Shown here in pieces: positions 51,953 to 61,155 of a stretch of DNA of 64,000 nt. Origin of the DNA: Paraburkholderia sp. BL21I4N1 (GTDB taxonomy: Bacteria > Pseudomonadota > Gammaproteobacteria > Burkholderiales > Burkholderiaceae); contig NZ_PVEN01000010.1 in the NCBI RefSeq assembly GCF_002973525.1, positions 186,001 through 250,000 on the forward strand. Reading direction: 5' to 3'. Under the pieces are notes generated by a model. It made no database searches. It was not told where the DNA came from and was given only the letters and a program-made list of their open reading frames with translations. The position numbers and the translations under genes are program-made. Every line of letters begins with the position of its first letter. The first letter of the stretch is position 1.

Positions 51953-54900
51953 GCGGCTTCAATCTCTCGGCTCTGGCCGTTCGCGAGCGCTCGGTCACGC
52001 TCTTTCTGATCATCCTGATTTCCGTTGCCGGGATCGTCGCTTTCCTCAAGCTTGGACGCGCAGAAGATCCCCCCTTTACCGTCAAGTCGATGACGGTTAT
52101 CACGGCATGGCCTGGCGCCACGGCTCAGGAAATGCAGGACCAGGTGGCGGAGCCGCTCGAAAAGCGCATGCAGGAGTTGCGATATTACGATCGTACCGAA
52201 ACCTATACGCGCCCGGGGCTGGCATTCACAACGGTGACTCTGCTGGACAGCACGCCACCGGCCGACGTGCCGGAGCAGTTTTATCAGGCCCGCAAGAAGC
52301 TCTCCGATGAGCATGCCAGTCTGCCTCCCGGGGTCATAGGTCCTCTCGTTAACGATGAGTATTCCGACGTCACTTTTGCACTGTTCGCGCTGAAGGCGAA
52401 AGGGCAGCCGGAACGGCTGCTTGTGCGTGACGCCGAGGGTCTGCGTCAGCGACTTCTTCACGTGCCGGGCGTGAAGAAGGTCAACATCGTTGGCGAGCAG
52501 GCCGAACGGATCTATATCTCGTTTTCGCACGATCGGCTCGCGACGCTGGGCGTGACGCCGCAGGATATTTTCGCGGCGCTGAATGGCCAGAATGTCCTGA
52601 CACCGGCAGGGTCGATCGACACGTCTGGCGCCCAGGTGTTCATTCGCATCGAGGGAGCCTTTGACAAGCTGCAGAAAATCCGCGACACGCCCATCGTTGT
52701 GCAGGGCCGAACGCTCAAGCTCTCGGACGTAGCCACCATCGAACGTGGCTATGAAGACCCTGCCACCTTCCAGATTCGCAACAACGGCGACCCCGCGTTG
52801 CTGCTTGGCGTCGTCATGCGTGACGGCTGGAACGGGCTTAACCTGGGGCAGGCGCTCGATAAGGACGTGGCTTCAATTAACGCCGGGCTGCCGCTGGGTA
52901 TGAGCCTCACCAAGGTGACCGACCAGGCTGTCAATATCCATTCGGCGATTGACGAGTTCATGGTCAAATTCTTTGTTGCCCTGCTTGTCGTGATGGTGGT
53001 GAGCTTTGCCAGCATGGGTTGGCGAGTAGGAATTGTCGTCTCGGCAGCGGTGCCGCTGACGCTCGCCGGGGTGTTTGTCGTCATGGCCGCGACCGGCAAG
53101 AACTTCGACCGCATTACGCTCGGCTCGCTGATCCTTGCACTCGGTCTGCTGGTCGATGATGCGATCATTGCCATCGAGATGATGGTGGTGAAAATGGAGC
53201 AGGGGTATAGCCGTGTCCAGGCATCAGCCTACGCGTGGAGCCACACGGCCGCCCCAATGCTTTCAGGTACGCTGGTCACGGCAATCGGCTTCATGCCCAA
53301 CGGCTTTGCCCGCTCGACGGCGGGGGAATATACCAGCAACATGTTCTGGATCGTGGGTATCGCGCTGATCACGTCGTGGATCGTTGCCGTCGTCTTCACT
53401 CCCTATCTGGGTGTCAAGCTCTTGCCCGACATTCCCAAAATCGAGGGCGGCCATGGGGCGATCTACAACACCCCGAACTACCGGCGCTTTCGCCAGTTCC
53501 TGATACGCGTGGTTCAACGCAAGTGGATGGTTGCAGGGATCGTAATCGTTTCATTCGTCGTTGCGGTGATGGGAATGGGCGTCGTGAAGAAGCAGTTCTT
53601 CCCCACCTCCGACCGGCCGGAAGTCCTTGTTGAGGTGCAGATGCCCTACGGTACGTCCATCGGGCAAACCTCGGCGGCAACGGCAAAGGTCGAGGCATGG
53701 CTTGCGAAGCAGCCCGAGGCAAAAATCGTGACGTCATACATCGGACAGGGGGCGCCGCGCTTCTATCTGGCAATGTCTCCGGAACTGCCGGATCCGTCGT
53801 TCGCAAAAGTGGTGATAAGCACCAGTGACGAGGAGCAGCGGGAGGCGCTCAAGTTCCGCCTGCGCAAGGCCATCGCCGAAGGTCTCGTGCCCGCGGCGCA
53901 GGTTCGCGTCACCCAGCTTGTGTTCGGTCCTTATTCACCTTATCCGGTCGCATTCCGCGTCATGGGACCGGATCCGGAGAAATTGCGCACCATCGCCGCG
54001 CAGGTCGCGGGTGTCATGAACGCCAGCCCGAAGATGCGAACGGTGAATACCGACTGGGGCCCTCTCGTGCCCACCCTGCATTTCACGCTGGATCAGGACC
54101 GGATCCAGGCGCTTGGGTTGAGCTCCAGTTCGGTCGCCCAGCAGTTGCAGTTCCTGCTGACCGGTATTCCCGTCACCCACGTTAGGGAGGACATCCGTTC
54201 GGTCGAAGTCGTTGCAAGATCGGCCGGCGACGTGCGACTGGACCCTGATCGAATCAATGCGTTCACGCTGGTGGGTGCCGGTGGTCAGCGCGTGCCCCTC
54301 TCACAGATTGGAAAGGTCGATATCCGGATGGAGGATCCGATACTTCGTCGTCGCGACCGCACGCCGACCGTCACTGTACGGGGCGACATTGCTGAAGGGC
54401 TGCAGCCGCCTGATGTCTCGACTGCGATGCTCGCGCAACTGCAGCCGATTATCGCGAAGCTGCCGGACGGTTACCGGATCGAGGAAGCCGGGGCGATTGA
54501 GGAGGCCGGCAAGGCGAATCAGGCGCTCGTGCCACTCTTTCCGATCATGATCGCACTCACCCTGCTGATCATCATTTTCCAGACGCGCTCGATTGCTTCC
54601 ACCATGATGGTGTTCGCGACGAGTCCACTGGGGTTGATCGGTGTGGTTCCGACACTGCTGCTGTTCAATCAGCCGTTCGGTATCAATGCCCTGGTGGGAC
54701 TCATTGCCCTCTCTGGCATATTGATGCGCAATACGCTGATCCTGATAGGCCAGATCGAACAGAATAAGCGTGAAGGAATGGCGCCTTTCCATGCGGTAGT
54801 GGAGGCGACCATCCAGCGGTCCCGGCCAGTCATCCTGACGGCGCTCGCGGCGATGCTCGCCTTCATCCCGCTGACCCATTCCGTGTTCTGGGGCACGTTG

Positions 54901-55047
54901 GCCTATACGCTGATTGGGGGAACCTTCGCAGGGACGATTCTGACTCTGGTGTTCCTGCCCGCGATGTATTCCATCTGGTTCAAGATCAGACCGGACACGG
55001 GTGAAGCTCAGGTCGTCCACGAGGACAGCACTAGGGCGATCGTGTAA
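51949..55047 (+). CDS. RND efflux pump (AcrB/VexF-type)
   Basis: 1032 residues, normal length for an RND permease. The first helix is SVTLFLIILISVAGIVAFLKL; the family's proton-relay Asp pair is in LGLLVDDAIIAIEMMV around residue 405; ARSTAGEYTSNMFWIVGIALITSWIVAVVFTPYLGVKLL follows; the second half mirrors the first (GVVKKQFFPTSDRPEVLVEVQMPYGTS; ATSPLGLIGVVPTLLLFNQPFGINALVGLIALSGILMRNTLILI). It pumps drugs or lipophilic compounds out with protons. Substrate unknown. Confidence 0.95.
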   Translation: MSGFNLSALAVRERSVTLFLIILISVAGIVAFLKLGRAEDPPFTVKSMTVITAWPGATAQEMQDQVAEPLEKRMQELRYYDRTETYTRPGLAFTTVTLLDSTPPADVPEQFYQARKKLSDEHASLPPGVIGPLVNDEYSDVTFALFALKAKGQPERLLVRDAEGLRQRLLHVPGVKKVNIVGEQAERIYISFSHDRLATLGVTPQDIFAALNGQNVLTPAGSIDTSGAQVFIRIEGAFDKLQKIRDTPIVVQGRTLKLSDVATIERGYEDPATFQIRNNGDPALLLGVVMRDGWNGLNLGQALDKDVASINAGLPLGMSLTKVTDQAVNIHSAIDEFMVKFFVALLVVMVVSFASMGWRVGIVVSAAVPLTLAGVFVVMAATGKNFDRITLGSLILALGLLVDDAIIAIEMMVVKMEQGYSRVQASAYAWSHTAAPMLSGTLVTAIGFMPNGFARSTAGEYTSNMFWIVGIALITSWIVAVVFTPYLGVKLLPDIPKIEGGHGAIYNTPNYRRFRQFLIRVVQRKWMVAGIVIVSFVVAVMGMGVVKKQFFPTSDRPEVLVEVQMPYGTSIGQTSAATAKVEAWLAKQPEAKIVTSYIGQGAPRFYLAMSPELPDPSFAKVVISTSDEEQREALKFRLRKAIAEGLVPAAQVRVTQLVFGPYSPYPVAFRVMGPDPEKLRTIAAQVAGVMNASPKMRTVNTDWGPLVPTLHFTLDQDRIQALGLSSSSVAQQLQFLLTGIPVTHVREDIRSVEVVARSAGDVRLDPDRINAFTLVGAGGQRVPLSQIGKVDIRMEDPILRRRDRTPTVTVRGDIAEGLQPPDVSTAMLAQLQPIIAKLPDGYRIEEAGAIEEAGKANQALVPLFPIMIALTLLIIIFQTRSIASTMMVFATSPLGLIGVVPTLLLFNQPFGINALVGLIALSGILMRNTLILIGQIEQNKREGMAPFHAVVEATIQRSRPVILTALAAMLAFIPLTHSVFWGTLAYTLIGGTFAGTILTLVFLPAMYSIWFKIRPDTGEAQVVHEDSTRAIV

Positions 55048-55111
55048 CCGTAAGCACCTTAGTTGCACCACAGCCCTTAGACTGTCATCAACGAGGGCGT
55101 GGTAAATCGGG

Positions 55112-55133
55112 AGGCGTCCATGCATGGACGCCT
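55112..55133. terminator. Palindrome between the convergent pump and tannase genes
   Basis: AGGCGTCCATG is followed directly by CATGGACGCCT, a perfect palindrome of 11-bp arms, then TTCTC. It lies between the convergent stops of the RND pump and the tannase. It may act as a terminator hairpin; the lack of a U-run lowers confidence. Confidence 0.5.
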
Positions 55134-55143
55134 TCTCAAGCAC

Positions 55144-56874
55144 TCAACTACAAACGAAACTGCTCGCGGTGTTGACATCGCCGCCCTGGTAGCGAGCCAC
55201 TTTCGGATACGCGCAGAGCGGCCGCGTGCGTCCCGCACCCCACGCGGCGGGCACGTCGGCATTCGGTACGACGTTGCTCGCGTCGCGTGCGGCGGCGATC
55301 ACGCTGTCCGGCGCTTTGCCCTGTTCGACCCACGCGATCAGCGGCGTGAGCATGTCGAACTGATCGGTGCTCGGGCCACCGCTGCAATGGTTCATCCCGG
55401 CGATCGTGTAAAGGCGCGCGAAGTTGGACGCATCGCCACCGTTGGCGGTGGCGAGCCGTTGATACCAGTCGGTCGTGTCGTTCGACGAAAACACCGGATC
55501 GCTCGTGCCGTGATAGACCATCAGTTTCGCGCCGCGCAGCTTCAGCGCGCTGAGGTTGGTCTCGTCCGGTGGGGTCATGAACGACCAGGCCGACTCGCTA
55601 TACACGCCGCTGGTGGCGAAGATCTTCGGCGCGTCGGTGTCCATGCTGAAGTTCAGCGCGTATGCCGACAACTGGCTCAGCACCGAGGCGCTTTGCGGCG
55701 GCGTGGTGAACGTGAACGCCGCCGCGGCCGGGTCGAGCGTGATCGAATTCGCCTGCTTCCACGCCGACCAGCCAGGGCCCAGACCCGCGTCGTAAGGGAA
55801 GCTCGCATACAGCGCCGTGCCGGCGCTGTTGCGCGCGCCGGAAAACACGTTGCCGATCGCGGTCTTTTGCGCGCCGGTCAGACAGGTGCCGTCGCGGACG
55901 TTGTTGCTGCAGGTGGGGACGTCGCTCGCGAGGCTGAAGTTCGCCTGACATGCCTTGATATCCTGGATGAGGCCGTCGCTGACGCCGTCGAGCGCATCGC
56001 ATTTGGCGAGTATCTTCGACGCGACCATCTGACGCTCTACGGCCGTGAATCCCGTCGTGATATCGGGCAGGCCGTTCGCCGTCGTCGCGGTCGCTACGCT
56101 GGCCAATTGTTGCGCGCTCCACATTTCGCCGATCGCCGCTTTCGGCAGATGGAAGCCCGGATCGCCGGCAATGATGCCGTCGTAATCGCCCGACGAACGT
56201 GCCGCCGCCACGAGCGCATGGCGGCCGCCGTTGGAGCAGCCGTCGAAGTAGCTGCGATCGGGCGCCTTGCCGTACGCGAGTTTGATTATCTGCTTGGCCA
56301 TCGGCGTGAGCGCGGCGACGGTGTTGTAGCCGTAGTCAAGACGCGCCTGCGGGTCGAGGCCGAACAGCGGGTTCTGCGCGGCGCTGTGTCCCGAATCCGA
56401 ACTGATCACCGCGAAGCCCATGTTGAGCGCGTCGCTGGTCGGGCCGCCGCCGCCGATCTCGCCGGTGGCCGTGACCACATTGCCGTCCAGGCCGCCATTG
56501 GCCTGGTAGAAGAAGCGTCCGTTCCAGGCGAGCGGCAGACGCATCTCGAAGCCGATCGCATAGGTGTTGCCGTCGACGCTGCTTACGCGCTGATTCATGT
56601 TGCCCTGGATCAGGCAGTGTTCGGCGATCGGCTTGCCGGCCACCGCGAGGGTGCCGGCCGCGACGTCGGTGACGGAGGTGAAGACGGTGTTGGCGAAGCT
56701 GAGCTTTGCCGCAAGCGCCGCGCAATTGCCGGCGAGCGTCGCGGGCGTGGCGGCGCTCAGTTGCGGCAACGCGCTCGCGACCGGGCTGGTATTGGCGGTG
56801 CCGACGTCGTTGGCGCCGCACGCGGCGAGGCTCAGCGCGGCAGCCGCCGCGAGCGCGATGGAGGTGCACTTCAT
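55144..56874 (-). CDS. Lipoprotein tannase/feruloyl esterase
   Basis: 576 residues. Lipobox SLAAC (Cys 19), so membrane-anchored outside the cytoplasm. Tannase/feruloyl esterase family: catalytic Ser214 in FDGCSNGGR with preceding Cys213, Asp459 in HGTSDPV, His496 in GMNHCSGG with following Cys497, i.e. the CS-D-HC arrangement in which the two Cys form a disulfide. It would release ferulic or related acids from plant esters. It heads toward the end of the leftward set (porin and MFS upstream), next to a ferulate-degradation operon, which supports the function. Confidence 0.9.
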   Translation of the reverse strand: MKCTSIALAAAAALSLAACGANDVGTANTSPVASALPQLSAATPATLAGNCAALAAKLSFANTVFTSVTDVAAGTLAVAGKPIAEHCLIQGNMNQRVSSVDGNTYAIGFEMRLPLAWNGRFFYQANGGLDGNVVTATGEIGGGGPTSDALNMGFAVISSDSGHSAAQNPLFGLDPQARLDYGYNTVAALTPMAKQIIKLAYGKAPDRSYFDGCSNGGRHALVAAARSSGDYDGIIAGDPGFHLPKAAIGEMWSAQQLASVATATTANGLPDITTGFTAVERQMVASKILAKCDALDGVSDGLIQDIKACQANFSLASDVPTCSNNVRDGTCLTGAQKTAIGNVFSGARNSAGTALYASFPYDAGLGPGWSAWKQANSITLDPAAAAFTFTTPPQSASVLSQLSAYALNFSMDTDAPKIFATSGVYSESAWSFMTPPDETNLSALKLRGAKLMVYHGTSDPVFSSNDTTDWYQRLATANGGDASNFARLYTIAGMNHCSGGPSTDQFDMLTPLIAWVEQGKAPDSVIAAARDASNVVPNADVPAAWGAGRTRPLCAYPKVARYQGGDVNTASSFVCS

Positions 56875-56885
56875 TGCGGTTTCTC

Positions 56886-58025
56886 CTAGAACGAGTGACG
56901 AATGCCGACCATCGCGCCGGTCTGGCCGGTGCCCGGCGCGGGCGTCGTGCCGCCGCCACCGCCGCTGACCGAGTAGGCGGCTTTCGCGCTGTTGGCCAGA
57001 TACGAGGCCTGCGCGTAGACGGCGGTGCGTTTCGACAGCAGGTAGGTGGTGCGCAGCGTGCCCATCGTGGCGCGCGTATCGTGGTCGCGATTGGTGATGT
57101 GATAGACCTCGCCGTCGACGATGAACGCGGGCGTCACGAAGTACGACGCGCCGACGAAAAACAGATTCGAGCGCACGTCGGCGAGCGCGAGCGCCGACGG
57201 TTCGACGCGGCGGTTGAGCCAGCCCGCGCCGAACTTGAATTTGCCGAGGTTTGCGTAGGCGCTCACATGGGTGCGGGCGTCCTTGCCGGTGGCGCTGGTG
57301 AGCGGCGTCGGTGCTATACCGTCGAAGAAATTCGCCGCCGCGGTGCTGCCGCCGCGCTGTTCCTCATACGACGCCGCGACACCGAACTGCGGCGCGTCGT
57401 ACTTGAGCATGACGGACCATTCGCGGCATTGCGTGGGGTTGCCGGCCACCGAACCCGTGCAGGTGCCTTGGCCCGGCGAGTTGCCGGTGCCGGCGGCGTC
57501 GCGCCCGAACGAGTAGTTGGCGCCGAGTGTCACGCCCGCATAACTGCCGAGGTAGCTCACCGAGTTGTCGGCGCGGGCGTTCGGTACGTAGGCGTCGAGC
57601 GAACCTAGACCGTAGATGTCCGGGCCGATCAGGTCCGCACCCATCAGCGCGAGGTAGGTCATCGTGTACTGGCGGCCGAACGAAACCGTGCCATACGGGC
57701 TCTTGATGCCGACGAACGCCTGGCGCCCGAACAGCCGGCCGCCTTGGCCAAGCTCGCCGTTGCGCACGTTGAAGCCGCTCTCGAGCGTGAATATCGCGCT
57801 ATACCCGCCGCCGAGATCTTCGTTGCCGCGCAGGCCCCAGCGCGAAGGCAGTTCGCCGGTGACGGACGGCATGCGGAACAGGCCTTTGCCCGCGGCGTTC
57901 GCGTGTGAGACGTACTCGATGCCGGTGTCGATGATGCCGTAGAGCGTCACGCTCGATTGGGCCGCTGCGGCGCCGCTGCCGGCGCACAGGGCGCCGCAAA
58001 GTAGAAGGCGTGCTGATGCTTGCAT
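56886..58025 (-). CDS. Outer-membrane porin (Burkholderia-type, trimeric)
   Basis: 379 residues from ATG 58025 with a GGAG site. Signal peptide (residues 1-22, AAAAQ). The mature protein starts SSVTLYGIIDTGIEYVSHANA, and has RWGLRGNEDLGGGYSAIFTLESGFN, GRLFGRQAFVGIKSPYGTVSFGRQYT and a C-terminal MVGIRHSF ending in Phe, all typical of betaproteobacterial porins (Gram-neg porin 4). 16-stranded beta-barrel. Located between the esterase and the MFS gene, so it may admit phenolic acids. Confidence 0.93.
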   Translation of the reverse strand: MQASARLLLCGALCAGSGAAAAQSSVTLYGIIDTGIEYVSHANAAGKGLFRMPSVTGELPSRWGLRGNEDLGGGYSAIFTLESGFNVRNGELGQGGRLFGRQAFVGIKSPYGTVSFGRQYTMTYLALMGADLIGPDIYGLGSLDAYVPNARADNSVSYLGSYAGVTLGANYSFGRDAAGTGNSPGQGTCTGSVAGNPTQCREWSVMLKYDAPQFGVAASYEEQRGGSTAAANFFDGIAPTPLTSATGKDARTHVSAYANLGKFKFGAGWLNRRVEPSALALADVRSNLFFVGASYFVTPAFIVDGEVYHITNRDHDTRATMGTLRTTYLLSKRTAVYAQASYLANSAKAAYSVSGGGGGTTPAPGTGQTGAMVGIRHSF

Positions 58026-58097
58026 GAAGGGTGTCTCCAAACCGTCGATTGAATTTATGGGGGTGTTGTCGTCGAATTTTCTGGTGCGATGTGCCGG

Positions 58098-59345
58098 TCA
58101 GTGGTCGGCACGCGGACGGCGCAGTAACAGCAAGGCGGCGGCTGCCGCGATCAGCGTGACCGGAATGCTCGCGCCAATGACGGTCGACGAACTCCGGCCC
58201 ATCGCCAGCAATTGACCGGCGGCGAGCGGCCCGACCACCGAGCCGATGCGCCCCACGGCCACGGCCGCGCCTACGCCGGTACCGCGCATGGCCGTCGGAT
58301 AGAAAGCCGCGGACAGCGCATACAGCACGGATTGACCGCCGATCACGAACATCCCCGCGAAGAATGCGGAGGCGGCGAGCGCGGCGAAGCCTGGCGCCAT
58401 GGAAAGCGCGGCAAGCGAGGCGATGATCCCGACATACATGCCGGCCACCACGACGCCCGAACGCACGCGGTCCATCAACATGCCGATGCACAGCGCGCCG
58501 ATGCCGCCGCCAACGTTGAAGAAGATCTGCACATAGCCGACCTGCGCACGCGTCAAACCGCTCGCCGCCATTAACGAGGGCAACCAGTTGAGCAGGAAGT
58601 AGAGGACGATGAGCGTGCAGAAGTAGCTGATCCAGATCTGCACGGTCGAGAGACCGCGCGTGCCGCCGAACAGGATTTCGCCGACCGGCGCGGGTTTCGC
58701 GCGACCGTCGTGCGAAGCCTGCGTGAACGCCTTCGAATCCGCGAGAAACACCAGCAGCAGCGGCACCAGGATCAGCGGCCCCGCACCGCCGACGTAAAAG
58801 ATGTGACGCCATTCGGTATCGCCCGCGCTCAGCACGCCGATCACCGAAGCGATCACGCCGCCGAACGGAATGCCGCAATACATCACGCTGACGGCGGTGC
58901 TGCGCGAGCGCGGCTCGACCGCTTCCGACGACAACGCGATCAGGTTCGGCAGCGCACCGCCCAGACCGATGCCGGTCAGCACGCGCACGATCACCAGCGT
59001 AGAGAAGTCGCTGACCAGCGCGGTCATGATCGAGAGCAGGCCAAACAGGCAGGCGGAAATCACCAGCACACGCTTGCGGCCGATGCGATCGGCCAGCCGT
59101 CCGCCGAACAACGCGCCGGGCAACAAGCCGAAGGTGCCGGCGCTGAATGCGAGTCCCATTTGCGCGACCGAGAGGCCGAATTCGTGCGCCATGCGCGGCG
59201 CCGCCACGCCGACCGATTGCAGGTCCAGGCCTTCCAGCAACGCGACGGCGAAGCAGAGGGCGAGCGTCACGAACGCGCCCGATTCGCGCGACGCAGCGGT
59301 GGCTGCCACGTCCTCGTTCGAGATAAGTGTTCCGGTGCGCTTCAC
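58098..59345 (-). CDS. MFS transporter, AAHS-type (aromatic acid), hydroxycinnamate uptake
   Basis: 415 residues from a GTG start at 59345 (AAGGA eight bases upstream); a longer open frame exists upstream without ribosome site. 12 helices. Motifs: VALLEGLDLQSVGVAAPRMAHEFGLS (typical of aromatic-acid:H+ symporters), FGGRLADRIGRKRVLV, and VLTGIGLGGALPNLIALSSEAV. It would import aromatic acids such as ferulate or coumarate. It lies 216 bases from the TATCAG palindrome 59544-59562. Confidence 0.87.
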   Translation of the reverse strand: MKRTGTLISNEDVAATAASRESGAFVTLALCFAVALLEGLDLQSVGVAAPRMAHEFGLSVAQMGLAFSAGTFGLLPGALFGGRLADRIGRKRVLVISACLFGLLSIMTALVSDFSTLVIVRVLTGIGLGGALPNLIALSSEAVEPRSRSTAVSVMYCGIPFGGVIASVIGVLSAGDTEWRHIFYVGGAGPLILVPLLLVFLADSKAFTQASHDGRAKPAPVGEILFGGTRGLSTVQIWISYFCTLIVLYFLLNWLPSLMAASGLTRAQVGYVQIFFNVGGGIGALCIGMLMDRVRSGVVVAGMYVGIIASLAALSMAPGFAALAASAFFAGMFVIGGQSVLYALSAAFYPTAMRGTGVGAAVAVGRIGSVVGPLAAGQLLAMGRSSSTVIGASIPVTLIAAAAALLLLRRPRADH

Positions 59346-59543
59346 GTAGTGATCCTTATTAAATTGTGTGGTCTTCCGGTTTCGCAGGAGGAAGGCAGGT
59401 TCCGTGTTGCCGTGCCGCGGGTCGGTCTGGCGCGAGTCCTTACAGGCGTGTCGGCGCCGCACCGGTTCGATGCCCGCGAGACTGTCCATGTGCCTGGATG
59501 CGATGAGGCGCGTCTCCACACGCTGCATCGTGGAGTGGATTTA

Positions 59544-59562
59544 ATATCAGGTAGGCTGATAA
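59544..59562. promoter_or_regulatory. Candidate MarR operator 1 (MFS/porin/esterase side)
   Basis: ATATCAGGTAGGCTGATAA: TATCAG and CTGATA are perfect 6-bp arms around GTAGG. It is almost the same as the palindrome at 60184 and lies in the region upstream of the leftward transporter genes. Confidence 0.7.
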
Positions 59563-59616
59563 AACAAGCGCAAATCGTTCGGTGAAAACACCTAGTAATT
59601 TGACAGCGTGGAGAAT

Positions 59617-60087
59617 TTAACCGCGCAGATTTCGCACGAAGATTTCGAGGTGAGTTTGCACCGCGCCGGCCGTGTCGAGTTCGATGCCTTCCATCATCTG
59701 CTTCTCGATGATCTTCACGGCCTGCTCGCATTCGCGCAGCACGGCGCGTCCTTCGTCGGTCAGTTGCAGCAGCACGATACGGCCGTGGGTCGGGTCCGGT
59801 TCGCGACTGATCCAGTTGCGGGCGGCCATTGCGTTCATTACTTCATTGGCCGATTGCGGCGTGATGAAGGAGCGCTCGGCGACCTGTGCATTGGACGCCT
59901 GCCCCTTGGCTTCCAGCACGGAAAGCGCCGTGAACTGGGCGAGTGTCAAACCGAGCGGTGCGAGCGCTTCGGTCATGCGACGCCGCAGGATGCGGTCGAG
60001 GCTGCCGATCACATAGGTGAGGCGCAGGCTGGGTCGGCGGGTGCGCGGCGCGGCGGATTCGACAGGGGAGTTCTGATTTTTGCTCAT
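59617..60087 (-). CDS. MarR-family regulator of hydroxycinnamate genes
   Basis: 156 residues, winged-helix MarR: LTLAQFTALSVLEAKGQASNAQVAERSFITPQSANEVMNAMAARNWISREPDPTHGRIVLLQLTDEGRAVL. Orthologous in context to CouR/FerR-type repressors that release DNA on binding hydroxycinnamoyl-CoA. It sits between the two TATCAG palindromes, divergent from ech and upstream of the MFS set. GTG/ATG start: ATG 60087. Confidence 0.9.
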   Translation of the reverse strand: MSKNQNSPVESAAPRTRRPSLRLTYVIGSLDRILRRRMTEALAPLGLTLAQFTALSVLEAKGQASNAQVAERSFITPQSANEVMNAMAARNWISREPDPTHGRIVLLQLTDEGRAVLRECEQAVKIIEKQMMEGIELDTAGAVQTHLEIFVRNLRG

Positions 60088-60183
60088 GTGGGCAGGAGAT
60101 CCGGTCTATCCCGCATCTTAGCGTGCCCGGCGACGGATTCCGCCGCTAGGGGTTTGCACCAAGCCATCGACATTCCACTTTAC

Positions 60184-60202
60184 ATATCAGGCAGCCTGAT
60201 AT
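60184..60202. promoter_or_regulatory. Candidate MarR operator 2 (ech/marR side)
   Basis: ATATCAGGCAGCCTGATAT is a perfect palindrome with 9-bp arms around a single A. It lies between the divergent marR and ech genes, 52 bases before the ech ATG. A further half-site TATCAGGC is at 60213-60220. Confidence 0.8.
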
Positions 60203-60253
60203 TAAATGCGTTTATCAGGCCGCCGTCGCGGCCAACGTTCACGGAGAAAGCAG

Positions 60254-61081
60254 ATGAATTACGAAGGCCGTTGGAATACCGTCAAAGTCGATGTCGTCGA
60301 AGGCATTGCATGGGTCAAGTTCAATCGTCCCGAGAAGCGCAACGCCATGAGCCCGACGCTGAACAAGGAAATGATCGAGGTGCTCGAAGCCGTGGAGCTC
60401 GACGCCGAAGCGCAGGTGCTGGTGCTGACAGGCGAAGGCGATGCGTGGACGGCCGGCATGGATCTGAAGGAGTATTTCCGCGAAGTCGACGGCGGCCCGG
60501 AAATTCTGCAGGAAAAGATTCGCCGCGATGCCTGCCGCTGGCAATGGCAACTGCTGCGCATGTATGCAAAGCCGACCATCGCGATGGTCAACGGCTGGTG
60601 TTTCGGCGGTGGCTTTTCGCCGCTGGTGGCATGCGATCTCGCGATCGCCGCCGACGAAGCGGTGTTCGGTCTGTCCGAGATCAACTGGGGCATTCCGCCG
60701 GGCAACCTGGTGAGCAAGGCGATGGCCGACACGGTCGGACACCGCCAGGCGCTTTACTACATCATGACCGGCGAGACCTTCACGGGTCAGGAAGCCGCGC
60801 AGATGGGCCTCGTGAATAAAAGCGTGCCGCGCGCCGAGCTGCTCGACGCCACGCGCACACTGGCCGGCAAGCTGCTGCAGAAGAATCCGGTGGTGTTGCG
60901 GGCGGCCAAAAACGGCTTCAAGCGTTGCCGCGAACTGACGTGGGATCAGAACGAAGACTACCTGTACGCCAAGCTGGATCAGGCGCAACTGCGCGATCCG
61001 GAAGGCGGCCGCGAGCAGGGTTTGAAGCAGTTCCTCGACGACAAGGCGATCAAGCCGGGTCTGCAGACTTACAAGCGCTGA
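60254..61081 (+). CDS. ech: Hydroxycinnamoyl-CoA hydratase-lyase (Ech/HCHL)
   Basis: 275 residues from ATG 60254 with GGAGAAAG upstream. It converts feruloyl-CoA or p-coumaroyl-CoA to vanillin or 4-hydroxybenzaldehyde plus acetyl-CoA. Crotonase fold with very close similarity to Pseudomonas HCHL: EGRWNTVKVDV, RPEKRNAMSPTLNKEMI, EAWTAGMDLKEYFREVDGGPEILQEKIRR-type stretch, FGGGFSPLVACDLAIAADEA (Ser near 123), FGLSEINWGIPPGNL (Glu143), and ELTWDQNEDYLYAKLDQA (Tyr239) before GLKQFLDDKAIKPGLQTYKR. First gene of the ech-vdh-fcs operon under the MarR operator. Confidence 0.96.
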   Translation: MNYEGRWNTVKVDVVEGIAWVKFNRPEKRNAMSPTLNKEMIEVLEAVELDAEAQVLVLTGEGDAWTAGMDLKEYFREVDGGPEILQEKIRRDACRWQWQLLRMYAKPTIAMVNGWCFGGGFSPLVACDLAIAADEAVFGLSEINWGIPPGNLVSKAMADTVGHRQALYYIMTGETFTGQEAAQMGLVNKSVPRAELLDATRTLAGKLLQKNPVVLRAAKNGFKRCRELTWDQNEDYLYAKLDQAQLRDPEGGREQGLKQFLDDKAIKPGLQTYKR

Positions 61082-61155
61082 TCGGCCGCGTGCCGGGCGG
61101 CGGATCGGGTCCCAGGCGAATGCCTGCAAAAGAGACGGGTGAGGAGACGACAGAC

